From contig JAZRPG010000020.1 of assembly GCA_045649105.1 (NCBI GenBank), positions 1 to 17,413 on the forward strand: 17,413 nt of DNA, given 5' to 3'. Origin of the DNA: JAZRPG01 sp045649105 (lineage in GTDB: Bacteria; Bacillota; Clostridia; Oscillospirales; JAAYXM01). The notes beneath the pieces are model-generated. The model ran no database searches, was not told where the DNA came from, and worked only from the letters and a program-made list of their open reading frames with translations. This document shows positions 7,864 to 14,879 of this stretch, piece by piece; the stretch's first letter is position 1; every line of letters begins with the position of its first letter. The position numbers were made by a program, and so were the translations under genes.

Positions 7864-8918
7864 TTCTTTCCACCCACCCTTATAAAGCGTTGTTTTACGC
7901 CGAATCTGCGCGGGCGTGTCACCCTGTCAAGGAAGCATGCACAGGCGTTCATTATAAGAATCGCATATGTTACGCCCTCATTATACGCACCGAAATATCT
8001 TATCAGCACAGTGATAAGTCCGCAGCCAGCGCCGTATATAACCTTGCCCCACGGCGTTACGGGCGAGGTCACATAATCCGTCGCCATAAAGACTGCGCCG
8101 AGCATAAGCCCGCCTGAACACAGGCTGAACATCATCCAACTGAACGGGTCATTTCCGCCAAGCGGGAAGAGATATGTAATGACCGCAACAGTTCCGAGAT
8201 ATGCAAGCGGTACATGAAGGGTTATTACTTTTCTGACTATAAGATAAACCGCGGCGGCGAGTATAACAATCGCCGATATCTCACCGATACAGCCTGCAAC
8301 ATTTCCGACAGCCACATCGCGCAGTGAGGAAATGACATCCGCCTCGGGAGCTCCCGTCGCAACGCTCGGAAGCACGGCATCCTTCATCTTCCCGAGAGGC
8401 GTTACAGATGCTATAACATCAGGAGAAAGCGTATTTTTTGTGACATTCCCGAATGCCGGAAGCGCAGCTGCGCCGAGGTTCGGCCTTGTCCAGAGCGAAA
8501 TCATCGCAGGCCAGGAGAACAGAAACGCACGCGCGGCAAGCGCGGGGTTCATAAAATTCTTGCCGAGACCGCCGTACAGCTGTTTTACAATTACAATCGC
8601 GAAAAATGCGCCTGCAACGGGAATCCACATCGGAGCAGATACGGGCAGGCAGAACGCGAGGAGCATTCCCGTGACAACCGCTGACAAATCCCCGATTGAC
8701 GACGGCTTTTTTGCAAAGTATCTGTAAAGCCACTCAAACGAGATGCACGACGCGACAGACACAAGCGTAAGCACCAGAGCACGCCAGCCGAAAAAGTACA
8801 CTCCCATGATAAGCGGAAACATAAGCGCAATAATCACATCGGTCATGATTGACCGCGTATCGTCCTCTGTCTTTATATGAGGCGAGGAGGACATAAGAAG
8901 CCTTCCTTCAGTCTCCAT
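7860..8918 (-). CDS. rnfD: Rnf complex subunit RnfD (integral membrane flavoprotein)
   Basis: RnfD is a 352-residue membrane protein with about nine to ten helices, homologous to NqrB. Typical segments are GGLGKNFMNPALAARAFLF (117-135) and MATDYVTSPVTPWGK in the C-terminal half. The covalent FMN position corresponds to Thr173 in DVIASVTPLG; Asp167 and Thr173 are kept, but the residues usually Ser/Thr and Ala before the Thr are Ala170 and Val172. The ATG at 8918 lies three bases after the rnfC stop and has AAGGGGGAA upstream inside rnfC; an in-frame ATG eight codons later is possible but has a weaker site. The stop overlaps rnfG by four bases. Confidence 0.95.
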   Translation of the reverse strand: METEGRLLMSSSPHIKTEDDTRSIMTDVIIALMFPLIMGVYFFGWRALVLTLVSVASCISFEWLYRYFAKKPSSIGDLSAVVTGMLLAFCLPVSAPMWIPVAGAFFAIVIVKQLYGGLGKNFMNPALAARAFLFSWPAMISLWTRPNLGAAALPAFGNVTKNTLSPDVIASVTPLGKMKDAVLPSVATGAPEADVISSLRDVAVGNVAGCIGEISAIVILAAAVYLIVRKVITLHVPLAYLGTVAVITYLFPLGGNDPFSWMMFSLCSGGLMLGAVFMATDYVTSPVTPWGKVIYGAGCGLITVLIRYFGAYNEGVTYAILIMNACACFLDRVTRPRRFGVKQRFIRVGGKK

Positions 8919-8921
8919 TTT

Positions 8922-10238
8922 CTATTCCCCCTTCTTCATATTTGCAATCCTGCGCTTTGTGGCGCGGAATGCAGACACAAGATGAATTCTCGCAGGACAG
9001 ATGTATGAGCAGCATCCGCATTCGATGCAGTCCATAACATTAAGCTTTTCGCACTCCGAAAGCCTTTCTGCCTTGCTGTTTCTGTAAATATAAAGCGGCA
9101 TGAGGTGCATGGGGCATGCCCCGACACACTTTCCGCAGTGAATGCAGTTTCCGTCTCCGGACGGCTTATCCTCGTCCCCGGAGAAGGCAAGCATGGCATT
9201 TGTGCCCTTTATGACGGGCACATCAAGCCTGTGCTGCGAAATACCCATCATGGGTCCGCCCATTATGACCTTGTACGGCTGCTCTATAAACCCGCCGCAT
9301 GCGTCGAAAAGCTCTTTCACCGGGGTTCCTATGCGTACAAGCAGGTTTTTCGGGTTTGCGACCGAAGACCCCGACACGGTAACCACCTTTGTGGTGAGCG
9401 GCTTCCCCTCACGCAATGCACGCGACACGGCAATCGCAGAGGAAGTATTCATGTTTATAACGCCTACAGCGCTCGGAAGCTGTCCCGGAGGGACCTCTCT
9501 GCCCGTCACCGCCTTTATAAGCTGCTTCTCAGAGCCCTGCGGATACTTTGTGTGCAGAACAGAGAGCTTTACGCCCGTCTTCCGCGCAAGCACACGGCGC
9601 AGCTCCTCAATCGCCTTGCTCTTGTTTGACTCAATCGCAATAATAGCGGAATTAAGCCCCAGAGCGCGCGCAACAACCGACACACCGTCATACAGCTCCT
9701 CAGCATACTCAATTATCATTCTGTTATCCGATGTGATGTACGGCTCACACTCCGCACCGTTTATTATAAGCGTATCAACCTTCCCGACTGCGGATTTAAT
9801 CTTTATATGCAGCGGGAATGCCGCACCGCCGAGCCCGACAATTCCTGCCTCCTGCACAATATCAGCAAGCTCATCCGCACTGATTGTGTGAAAATTATCA
9901 ACAGGCTTTATCGAGTCATCGCACTCGTCCTTAAAATCATTCTCAATAACAACGGACAGAACATCGGTCCCGTTGGGGTGGGGACGCGGCTCAATAGCCG
10001 TTACCGTTCCCGAAACGGATGCATGCACCGGAGAAGAAACGGGAGCCGTCGATTCCGCAATGCGCTGCCCGAGCTTTACATGGTCACCAACATTGACAAT
10101 AGGGCTGCACATCGCACCGATGTGCATAATCATAGGAAGAATAACCTCCTTCGGCGCAGCAAGCTCCTCAATAATCTTCTTTCTCGTCGCCGCCTTTTTA
10201 TCGTCAGGGTGGATACCCCCTCTGAATCTGTATGGCAT
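8922..10238 (-). CDS. rnfC: Rnf complex subunit RnfC (NADH-interacting flavo/Fe-S subunit)
   Basis: RnfC is the peripheral cytoplasmic subunit thought to react with NAD+. The 438-residue protein has the N-terminal RFRGGIHPDD signature, a lipoyl-like sandwich (HIGAMCSPIVNVGDHVKLGQ), the nucleotide/FMN-binding GLGGAAFPLHIK (about 135-146), INGAECEPY, and two C-terminal [4Fe-4S] motifs: CIHCGKCVGACP (365-376) and CIECGCCSYICP (404-415). I chose ATG 10238, where GAGAGGTG lies six bases upstream; a GTG at 10247 is in frame but is itself part of that ribosome-binding site. It is the first gene of rnfCDGEAB, 80 nt after a predicted transcription start. The length is typical of clostridial RnfC. Confidence 0.97.
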   Translation of the reverse strand: MPYRFRGGIHPDDKKAATRKKIIEELAAPKEVILPMIMHIGAMCSPIVNVGDHVKLGQRIAESTAPVSSPVHASVSGTVTAIEPRPHPNGTDVLSVVIENDFKDECDDSIKPVDNFHTISADELADIVQEAGIVGLGGAAFPLHIKIKSAVGKVDTLIINGAECEPYITSDNRMIIEYAEELYDGVSVVARALGLNSAIIAIESNKSKAIEELRRVLARKTGVKLSVLHTKYPQGSEKQLIKAVTGREVPPGQLPSAVGVINMNTSSAIAVSRALREGKPLTTKVVTVSGSSVANPKNLLVRIGTPVKELFDACGGFIEQPYKVIMGGPMMGISQHRLDVPVIKGTNAMLAFSGDEDKPSGDGNCIHCGKCVGACPMHLMPLYIYRNSKAERLSECEKLNVMDCIECGCCSYICPARIHLVSAFRATKRRIANMKKGE

Positions 10239-10260
10239 TAAATTCACCTCTCAATAAAAT

Positions 10261-10308
10261 CCACCGCAGAAAAAGCGCAGCAAAAAACTGCAGCATGCAT
10301 TACGGTGG
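10261..10308 (-). promoter_or_regulatory. Structured leader of the rnf operon
   Basis: The predicted rnf leader RNA contains CCACCG and CGGTGG as perfect outer arms (10303-10308 with 10261-10266) about 36 nt apart, and an inner GCAG-TTTTTTG-CTGC hairpin. The structure sits between the promoter and the rnfC ribosome-binding site. It does not match a riboswitch class I recognise, and a role in mRNA stability or translation is only a guess. Confidence 0.4.
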
Positions 10309-10326
10309 GTTTATCCCTTGCATTAT

Positions 10327-10355
10327 ATTTTACAAAAAAACCGTCGTAATTTCAA
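10327..10355 (-). promoter_or_regulatory. Sigma-A promoter of the rnf operon
   Basis: On the minus strand TTGAAA (10350-10355) is 17 bp from TAAAAT (10327-10332). Transcription would start near 10320, 82 nt before the rnfC ATG. A TATAAT just downstream lacks a -35 at proper spacing, so the first pair is preferred. Confidence 0.72.
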
Positions 10356-10428
10356 GAATTGTTATTTTTTTAACGATATTTCAGCAGTTTTTACTAAAAT
10401 AAGTGTCTGAAAATAAATCTAAAAACTC

Positions 10429-10453
10429 GCCATGCCTGAATTTCAGGCATGGC
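10429..10453. repeat. 25-bp perfect palindrome between the divergent rnf and upp promoters
   Basis: GCCATGCCTGAA and its exact reverse complement flank a single T (10441). It lies 19 bp upstream of the upp -35 and about 75 bp upstream of the rnf -35. No gene ends nearby, so an ordinary terminator is unlikely; a protein-binding operator is possible. Confidence 0.6.
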
Positions 10454-10471
10454 AAAGTGCATAATTTACGG

Positions 10472-10500
10472 TTGTCATTGTCGTATATAAGTAGTATAAT
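10472..10500 (+). promoter_or_regulatory. Sigma-A promoter of upp
   Basis: TTGTCA (10472-10477) is followed after exactly 17 bp by a perfect TATAAT (10495-10500). Transcription would start near 10507, about 30 nt upstream of the upp ATG, leaving room for the AAAGGGGA ribosome-binding site. Confidence 0.82.
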
Positions 10501-10536
10501 AAGTAAAAAAGTATAACAAAGGGGACTTAGAATAAT

Positions 10537-11166
10537 ATGGGAAAGCTTCACATTATAGACCATCCGCTTATTCAGCACAAACTTACCATGATGCGTGATA
10601 AGAACACCGGCTCAAAGGATTTCCGCGAATTGCTCAACGAAATTTCTCTGCTTATGGGCTACGAGATTACACGCGACCTTCCTCTGTGCGATGTCGAAAT
10701 CGAAACTCCCATAATGAAAATGAAATCTAAGGTTATCGAGGGAAAGAAGCTCGCAATCGTCCCGATACTCCGCGCCGGAATCGGCATGGTCGACGGTCTC
10801 CTCTCTCTCCTTCCCGTCGCAAAGGTGGGGCACATCGGCCTCTATCGCGATGAGGAAACGCATACCCCCGTTGTCTACTACTGCAAGCTCCCGAAAGATA
10901 TAGAAAACCGCTTTGTTATAGTATCAGACCCGATGCTTGCAACAGGCGGCAGCGCGGCCGATGCTATTTCAATGCTTAAGGAAAAAGGCTGCTCACGCAT
11001 AACCCTCATGTGCCTTGTCGCCGCTCCCGAGGGCGTAAAGCGCGTACAGGACGAGCATCCCGATGTCGACATTTATGTCGCCGCACTTGATGACGGTCTG
11101 AATGAAAACGCATACATAATCCCCGGCCTCGGTGATGCGGGTGACCGCCTTTTCGGTACAAAGTAA
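10537..11166 (+). CDS. upp: Uracil phosphoribosyltransferase
   Basis: The 209-residue protein has the standard length of UPRT, which converts uracil and PRPP to UMP in pyrimidine salvage. The N-terminal HPLIQHKLTMMRD, the ILRAGIGMVDG loop (78-87), the PRPP-binding DPMLATGGSA (131-140) and the uracil-binding GLGDAGDRLFGT (197-208) are all present. The ATG at 10537 has AAAGGGGA upstream with fairly long spacing. It stands alone between its own promoter and terminator, divergent from rnf. Folate-linked dTMP synthesis genes lie just downstream on the other strand. No anomalies are seen. Confidence 0.97.
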   Translation: MGKLHIIDHPLIQHKLTMMRDKNTGSKDFRELLNEISLLMGYEITRDLPLCDVEIETPIMKMKSKVIEGKKLAIVPILRAGIGMVDGLLSLLPVAKVGHIGLYRDEETHTPVVYYCKLPKDIENRFVIVSDPMLATGGSAADAISMLKEKGCSRITLMCLVAAPEGVKRVQDEHPDVDIYVAALDDGLNENAYIIPGLGDAGDRLFGTK

Positions 11167-11179
11167 GATTTATAACGCT

Positions 11180-11219
11180 AAAAGCGTTGCAGGCAAGTTT
11201 TTGCCCGCAACGCTTTTTT
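11180..11219 (+). terminator. Rho-independent terminator of upp
   Basis: An 11-bp stem AAAAGCGTTGC/GCAACGCTTTT carries an inner GGCAA/TTGCC extension and ends in six T residues. It starts 13 bp after the upp stop. It may also serve the convergent thyA-folA unit on the minus strand, though the T run there is weaker. Confidence 0.9.
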
Positions 11220-11268
11220 CAATTTCTCACTATTTTATATACGCTTTGTATAAATCCTCAAACTTTTT

Positions 11269-11760
11269 TCATTTTGTATCTTTCTTATATGTTACAAACG
11301 CGAAAGACACCCCGTTATTTTCATGCTCCTCTGAGCGCGACACAATCTTCCACCCGGGACTCTCGTCAAGATTCGGGAAAAACCTGTCTGCCGCGCATGC
11401 ACCGTCTATTTTCGTTATATACGCCGTATCGCAATGCTCCAGAAACGCGCGGTAAACCGCCTCGCCACCTATGACGAACACTTTCCGCTCCTCGCACTCG
11501 CATGCGCGAAGCACCTCTCCGACCGTGCCGTACACCTCTGCTCCGTCCACCAAAAAGTCGCTTCTGCGCGACAGAACAATATTGCGCCGCCCCGGAAGCG
11601 GACGCGCCCCCGGCAATGACTCAAGCGTCGCGCGGCCCATTATAACCACAGAGCCCTTCGTCGTTTCGCGGAAAAAGCGCATGTCGTCAGGCAGGCTGTA
11701 TAAGAGCCCCCCGTCGCGGCCTATTGCCCAGTTTCTGTCCGCCGCAGCTATAAGTATCAT
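11269..11760 (-). CDS. folA: Dihydrofolate reductase
   Basis: The 163-residue protein has the usual bacterial DHFR length and motifs: MILIAAADRNWAIGRDG at the N-terminus, LPDDMRFFRETT with the substrate-binding acid, MGRATLESLPGARPLPGRRN (the NADPH-binding MGR-T/S segment), and FVIGGEAVYRAFL. The usual LPW near residue 22 is replaced by LYS (GLLYSLP), which is seen in other Gram-positive DHFRs. It regenerates tetrahydrofolate after thymidylate synthase. It lies 11 bp after thyA, with TAGGAG at the thyA stop as ribosome-binding site, so the two are coupled in one mRNA. Confidence 0.96.
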   Translation of the reverse strand: MILIAAADRNWAIGRDGGLLYSLPDDMRFFRETTKGSVVIMGRATLESLPGARPLPGRRNIVLSRRSDFLVDGAEVYGTVGEVLRACECEERKVFVIGGEAVYRAFLEHCDTAYITKIDGACAADRFFPNLDESPGWKIVSRSEEHENNGVSFAFVTYKKDTK

Positions 11761-11771
11761 TTTCTCAGCTC

Positions 11772-12602
11772 CTACACCGCAACCGGTATTTTTTCGTTAA
11801 ATTCGCCGAATTTATAACCCTCAAGCGCAAAATCGGAAGTATCAAACGCGTAGAAATCCTTTTTCTCGGTATTCATTATAAACTTTGGCGCATCGTACGC
11901 TTCGCCTTTAATAAGCTTCTCCACAAGAGGAATATGCCTGTCGTATATGTGCGCATCGGCAATAATGTGCACAAGCTCGCCTGCCTGAAGCCCGCTCACC
12001 GCGGCGAGCATATGTACAAGAACCGCATACTGACATGTGTTCCACCCATTTGCAACAAGCATGTCCTGCGAGCGCTGGTTCAGTATCGCACAGAGCTTAT
12101 TGCCGCTTACATTAAAAGTCACGCTGTATGCACACGGGTACAGCTGCATGTCAAAAAGCTCTTCGTGGTTATACAGATTCGTGATTATCCTGCGGCTTGA
12201 CGGATTGTTCTTCAAATCATACAGCACGCGGTCGACCTGGTCGAACATTCCCTCGCGGTAACGGTGCTTTTTGCCGAGCTGATATCCGTATGCCTTTCCG
12301 ATAGTCCCGTTCTCGTCCGCCCACGCGTCCCAGATGCGGCTCGAAAGCTCCGCCACTCTGTTTGACTTCTTCTGCCAAATCCACAAAAGCTCATCTATCG
12401 CGGACTTGAACGCCGTCCTGCGCAGCGTAATTATCGGAAACTCCTCAGACAGGTCATACCTGTTCACTATGCCGAATTTTTTTATAGTGTGCGCAGGGGT
12501 GCCGTCCTCCCATCTCGGACGCACGTCAAACTCCGTATCCCACACACCGTTTTCAAGAATATCCTTGCAGTTTTTTATAAATAACAAATCTGCCTTGCTC
12601 AT
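11772..12602 (-). CDS. thyA: Thymidylate synthase (ThyA type)
   Basis: The 276-residue enzyme converts dUMP to dTMP using methylenetetrahydrofolate. Motifs are LRRTAFKSAIDELLW, IWDAWADENGTIGKAYGYQ, SSRRIITNLYN, the active-site LYPCAYS (Cys157), NQRSQDMLVANGWN, and HIIADAHIYDRHI. The Tyr-Pro-Cys-Ala form instead of the classic Pro-Pro-Cys-His resembles the ThyA subgroup of Bacillus and its phages. The ATG at 12602 follows GGAGAGG; an in-frame GTG at 12608 overlaps that site and is less likely. A strong promoter precedes it, and folA follows in the same unit, the usual pairing. Confidence 0.96.
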   Translation of the reverse strand: MSKADLLFIKNCKDILENGVWDTEFDVRPRWEDGTPAHTIKKFGIVNRYDLSEEFPIITLRRTAFKSAIDELLWIWQKKSNRVAELSSRIWDAWADENGTIGKAYGYQLGKKHRYREGMFDQVDRVLYDLKNNPSSRRIITNLYNHEELFDMQLYPCAYSVTFNVSGNKLCAILNQRSQDMLVANGWNTCQYAVLVHMLAAVSGLQAGELVHIIADAHIYDRHIPLVEKLIKGEAYDAPKFIMNTEKKDFYAFDTSDFALEGYKFGEFNEKIPVAV

Positions 12603-12667
12603 GTGCACCTCTCCCCAACCTTTATTTGCCGTAAAACCGAAGCAGTCTTTGTCTCTTTATATCATTT

Positions 12668-12696
12668 ATTATACACCTTTTGCGTGCTCTTTTCAA
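12668..12696 (-). promoter_or_regulatory. Sigma-A promoter of thyA-folA
   Basis: TTGAAA (12691-12696, minus strand) is 17 bp from TATAAT (12668-12673). Transcription would start near 12661, about 60 nt before thyA. The -35 is only 14 bp beyond the gpr stop, with no terminator between, so gpr transcripts could read through into thyA. Confidence 0.8.
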
Positions 12697-12710
12697 TATT
12701 ATTTACATGC

Positions 12711-13610
12711 TCACGACAGAAACACGTCCATATCCTCAATGCTTATTCCGCGCTGCAGAGCCGTATTCACCGCATAGCCTATAATCCTCCCTACATCTGC
12801 GATATGCACATCTATATCCTTGGGCGTGACAAGAAGCTTTGTGCTGTACTCATCTATCGCCTCCTCGGGTATTTTCATTCCCGTCTCCTCGGCAACATTT
12901 TTAACGATTGTGGCAATGTCAACAACCGTGGGTACACCGACCGCAATCACGGGCACGCCCATCGTCTCCTCCGTTATCGCCGCGCGCGCGTTACCGACGC
13001 CCGAGCCGGGGATAATTCCCGTATCCGTTATCTGCACGGTTTTACACAGCCTTGACAGCTTCATAGACGCAAGCGCGTCGACTACTATTATAAAATCGGG
13101 GTTTATATGGCGCGCCACTCCGCGTATTATCTCACCGCTCTCAACACCTGTCATTCCGAGTACCCCCGGTGCAATCGCGGAGACCTTGCGCAGCCGTCCG
13201 AATGTCTCCGGCATCTTTTCTACAAGGTGGCGCGTTACCATGACATGATTTATTGCGTTTGTTCCCACTGCATCGGGGGTTATATCCGCATTTCCGAGAC
13301 CCACAACAAGAACACAGCCGCCCGTTCTCGGAATAAGCTCTGAAAGCTCACTTGCAACTGCCTCAATCGCGCGCGGAAACGCCTCCGTATCGCGCCGTGA
13401 TATTCCCGTAAGCTCAATCGTCGTATACGCACCGCAGGGCTTTCCCAGCATTTCTGCGCCGTATTCATCAAGAATTTTAACGCGCGAAACGGTAAACCCG
13501 TTCACCTTTATATCTCGTGCCCATACTCCGCGAAGCTCCGTCTGTGACCTCGCGTTCTCCTCCCACACCTCGCGCGCCTCAAGCGCGAGGTCTGTCCTTG
13601 CCTTATCCAA
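12711..13610 (-). CDS. gpr: Germination protease GPR (spore endopeptidase)
   Basis: GPR degrades the small acid-soluble proteins during spore germination. The 299-residue sequence shows RTDLALEA near the N-terminus, AYTTIEL, VVGLGNADITPDAVG with Asp113, VVDALASMKLSRL with Asp178, and DTGIIPGSGVGNAR. The two aspartates are 65 residues apart, close to the spacing of the proposed catalytic pair in Bacillus GPR. The TTG start at 13610 is fixed by a perfect GGAGGTGA seven bases upstream. Only seven residues precede the expected TD-L autoprocessing point, against about 15 in Bacillus, so the pro-segment is short. rpsT lies divergently, as in other Firmicutes, but spoIIP does not follow. A forespore sigma-G promoter is expected, but I found no convincing one. 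Confidence 0.95.
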   Translation of the reverse strand: MDKARTDLALEAREVWEENARSQTELRGVWARDIKVNGFTVSRVKILDEYGAEMLGKPCGAYTTIELTGISRRDTEAFPRAIEAVASELSELIPRTGGCVLVVGLGNADITPDAVGTNAINHVMVTRHLVEKMPETFGRLRKVSAIAPGVLGMTGVESGEIIRGVARHINPDFIIVVDALASMKLSRLCKTVQITDTGIIPGSGVGNARAAITEETMGVPVIAVGVPTVVDIATIVKNVAEETGMKIPEEAIDEYSTKLLVTPKDIDVHIADVGRIIGYAVNTALQRGISIEDMDVFLS

Positions 13611-13701
13611 AAAAAATCACCTCCGCAGTCCTATTATTTTTCACTGATTTGCCCGCTGTATTCAGCCAAAAAAGTTATTTATGATTTTTTTTAAAAAAAG
13701 C

Positions 13702-13730
13702 TTGCATTTTTCGCTTTTTGGTGTTAAAAT
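13702..13730 (+). promoter_or_regulatory. Sigma-A promoter of rpsT
   Basis: TTGCAT (13702-13707) is 17 bp from TAAAAT (13725-13730). The leader before the TTG start would be about 28 nt and contains the perfect palindrome ACGATATCGT (13740-13749) directly before the ribosome-binding site. Confidence 0.68.
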
Positions 13731-13764
13731 ATGTCGGTAACGATATCGTAAGGAGGTGTACGCT

Positions 13765-14022
13765 TTGCCGAATATTAAATCTGCAAAGAAGCGCGTTGAA
13801 CTGACAAAGGTCTATGCATCCCGCAATCAGGCTGCAAAGACACAGCTTAAGACATCATTAAAGAAGTTTGAGGCAGCACTCGGTGAGGGCGGAGACGCTC
13901 CTGCTGCATATCAGTCCGCAGTTTCGAGCATTGATATTGCCGTCAAAAAGGGCATTATCCATAAGAACTGTGCAGCCCGCAAAAAAAGCAGGCTCGCAAA
14001 AAAAGCTAACGCTGCTCAGTAA
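13765..14022 (+). CDS. rpsT: 30S ribosomal protein S20
   Basis: The 85-residue basic protein begins MPNIKSAKKRVELTK, the standard S20 N-terminus, and ends in a lysine/alanine-rich tail (KKSRLAKKANAAQ); length fits. S20 binds 16S rRNA in the small subunit. I place the start at the TTG at 13765, because AAGGAGGTG lies six bases upstream and the family starts at this methionine; an in-frame GTG at 13756 is part of that ribosome-binding site. A UUG start is also known for rpsT in E. coli, where it matters for autoregulation. The gene has its own promoter and terminator and diverges from gpr. Confidence 0.97.
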   Translation: MPNIKSAKKRVELTKVYASRNQAAKTQLKTSLKKFEAALGEGGDAPAAYQSAVSSIDIAVKKGIIHKNCAARKKSRLAKKANAAQ

Positions 14023-14034
14023 TTTTTTGTCATT

Positions 14035-14079
14035 AAAAAAATCTCCCGTGCGCGAAATGCGCCGTTGTGAGATTTTTTT
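14035..14079 (+). terminator. Rho-independent terminator of rpsT
   Basis: The stem AAAAAAATCTC/GAGATTTTTTT has an inner GCGC-GAAAT-GCGC hairpin and ends in seven T residues. It begins 12 bp after the rpsT stop. Its symmetric A and T runs could allow action on both strands. Confidence 0.9.
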
Positions 14080-14107
14080 ATTTCAGGGCACAATTTGCGA
14101 AAACCAC

Positions 14108-14136
14108 TTGACAAAAACGGCATGTCTCGTTATAAT
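14108..14136 (+). promoter_or_regulatory. Perfect consensus promoter of tRNA-Val
   Basis: TTGACA (14108-14113), a 17-bp spacer and TATAAT (14131-14136) match the sigma-A consensus at all twelve positions. Transcription would start near 14143, about 12 nt before the tRNA. Confidence 0.92.
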
Positions 14137-14154
14137 AATTAACGTTCATGTTGC

Positions 14155-14230
14155 GGACGATTAGCTCAGCTGGTAGAGCATCTGCTTGACGTGCAGAGGG
14201 TCAGCGGTTCGAGTCCGTTATCGTCCACCA
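14155..14230 (+). tRNA. tRNA-Val (anticodon GAC)
   Basis: The 76-nt gene folds into a full cloverleaf: acceptor GGACGAT/ATCGTCC, D-arm GCTC/GAGC, anticodon arm TCTGC-TTGACGT-GCAGA with anticodon GAC (reads GUC and GUU), T-arm with TTCGAGT loop, and an encoded CCA end. It has its own promoter and terminator. The accessory stretch begins directly downstream, so its 3' end may have served as an integration site. Confidence 0.96.
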
Positions 14231-14233
14231 CAT

Positions 14234-14268
14234 AAGCTACCCACATTTGTCGGGTAGCTTGTTTTTTT
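14234..14268 (+). terminator. Rho-independent terminator of tRNA-Val
   Basis: A 9-bp perfect stem AAGCTACCC/GGGTAGCTT with a 9-nt loop is followed by G and seven T residues. It begins four bases after the tRNA CCA end. Confidence 0.93.
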
Positions 14269-14278
14269 ATCATATTAG

Positions 14279-14811
14279 GCACCTGATTCCGCAATTTTCC
14301 CTCATCGCAAAACCTCAAAAAAAGAAACGACCACTGCGGAGAAAAGCGGCCCGACGAAAAAAACAGGCGCAGAGAGTGCGGAGGAAAAAGCGTTTTTAGC
14401 GGGGTTTCACTATTACGACGAGCCCGAAGGTAAAAAGGAAAGCTTTTCAATGTTTACTACGCTCAAAAAACCAAGGATTAGTTTCTTCAGGGCTTTCTAT
14501 TAAAAGAGAGTGCAAGCGACACACCAAAAACTGAGAAAAAGGAAACTTTGCCAAGAGCTTATATTGCAGAGAATCGAAGCAAAAGACCGATGTTAATGGA
14601 AGCGACGAATGTCGAAAAAACTCTTCGGGGTGCGAATTTAATGGATATAACGGTAAATTCTGCAAAGCGCGGATATTATAATTCTGCCTACGGAGAGGAA
14701 ACATATGATATGCTTTCAGGGAAAAGAAATGATGCCGAAAAATATCGTTCGGAACGCCGGGATGAGCTATGCAGAACAAAAGGCAAACTGAAGAAACAAA
14801 AGCGTAAGTAA
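14279..14811 (+). pseudogene. Decayed reading frame(s) of unknown function next to tRNA-Val
   Basis: Two overlapping open frames look like pieces of one broken gene. The first (14279-14503) has no start codon in its first part and reads as a Lys/Thr/Glu-rich stretch ending in AFLAGFHYYDEPEGKKE and FSMFTTLKKP. The second, in another frame, is open from 14482 to 14811. Its longest start is a TTG at 14548 with AAGGA a few bases upstream, giving 87 residues: MPRAYIAENRSKRPMLMEAT at the front, RGYYNSAYGEETYDML in the middle and a very basic tail. Both pieces are charged and coherent, which suggests former coding, but I do not recognise a family. The second piece might still be an intact small gene. 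A position just after a tRNA fits a remnant of an integrated element. Confidence 0.4.
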
Positions 14812-14823
14812 GGACATAAGTAC

Positions 14824-14855
14824 AAAAGAGGGGCATTCCGTTTTGGAAAGCCCCT
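14824..14855 (-). terminator. Terminator hairpin after the small membrane-protein gene
   Basis: AGGGGC and GCCCCT pair, with an inner TTCC/GGAA and one A-A mismatch around GTTTT. Read on the minus strand it ends in a short CTTTTG run, 25 bp beyond the gene's stop at 14880. The plus strand has no T run. Confidence 0.65.
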
Positions 14856-14879
14856 TACTGTTATAACAATGCTGATTTT

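Noticed and set aside
9142..9891. Plus-strand 249-codon open frame
   Set aside because: It lies fully antisense to rnfC, whose motifs are unambiguous, and has no ribosome-binding site.
13621..13700. Possible sigma-G promoter for gpr (GAATA with AATAATA, or GCAAG with CATAAAT)
   Set aside because: The first pair has 20-bp spacing and a missing C in the -10; the second has poor boxes. Neither is convincing enough to list.
14166..14450. Minus-strand open frame overlapping tRNA-Val
   Set aside because: Its C-terminal end is the reverse complement of the tRNA, a common artefact, and it has no ribosome-binding site.
14447..14836. Minus-strand 129-codon open frame
   Set aside because: It is antisense to the more coherent plus-strand remnant, has Phe/Leu/Ser-rich shadow composition and overlaps the terminator at 14824-14855.
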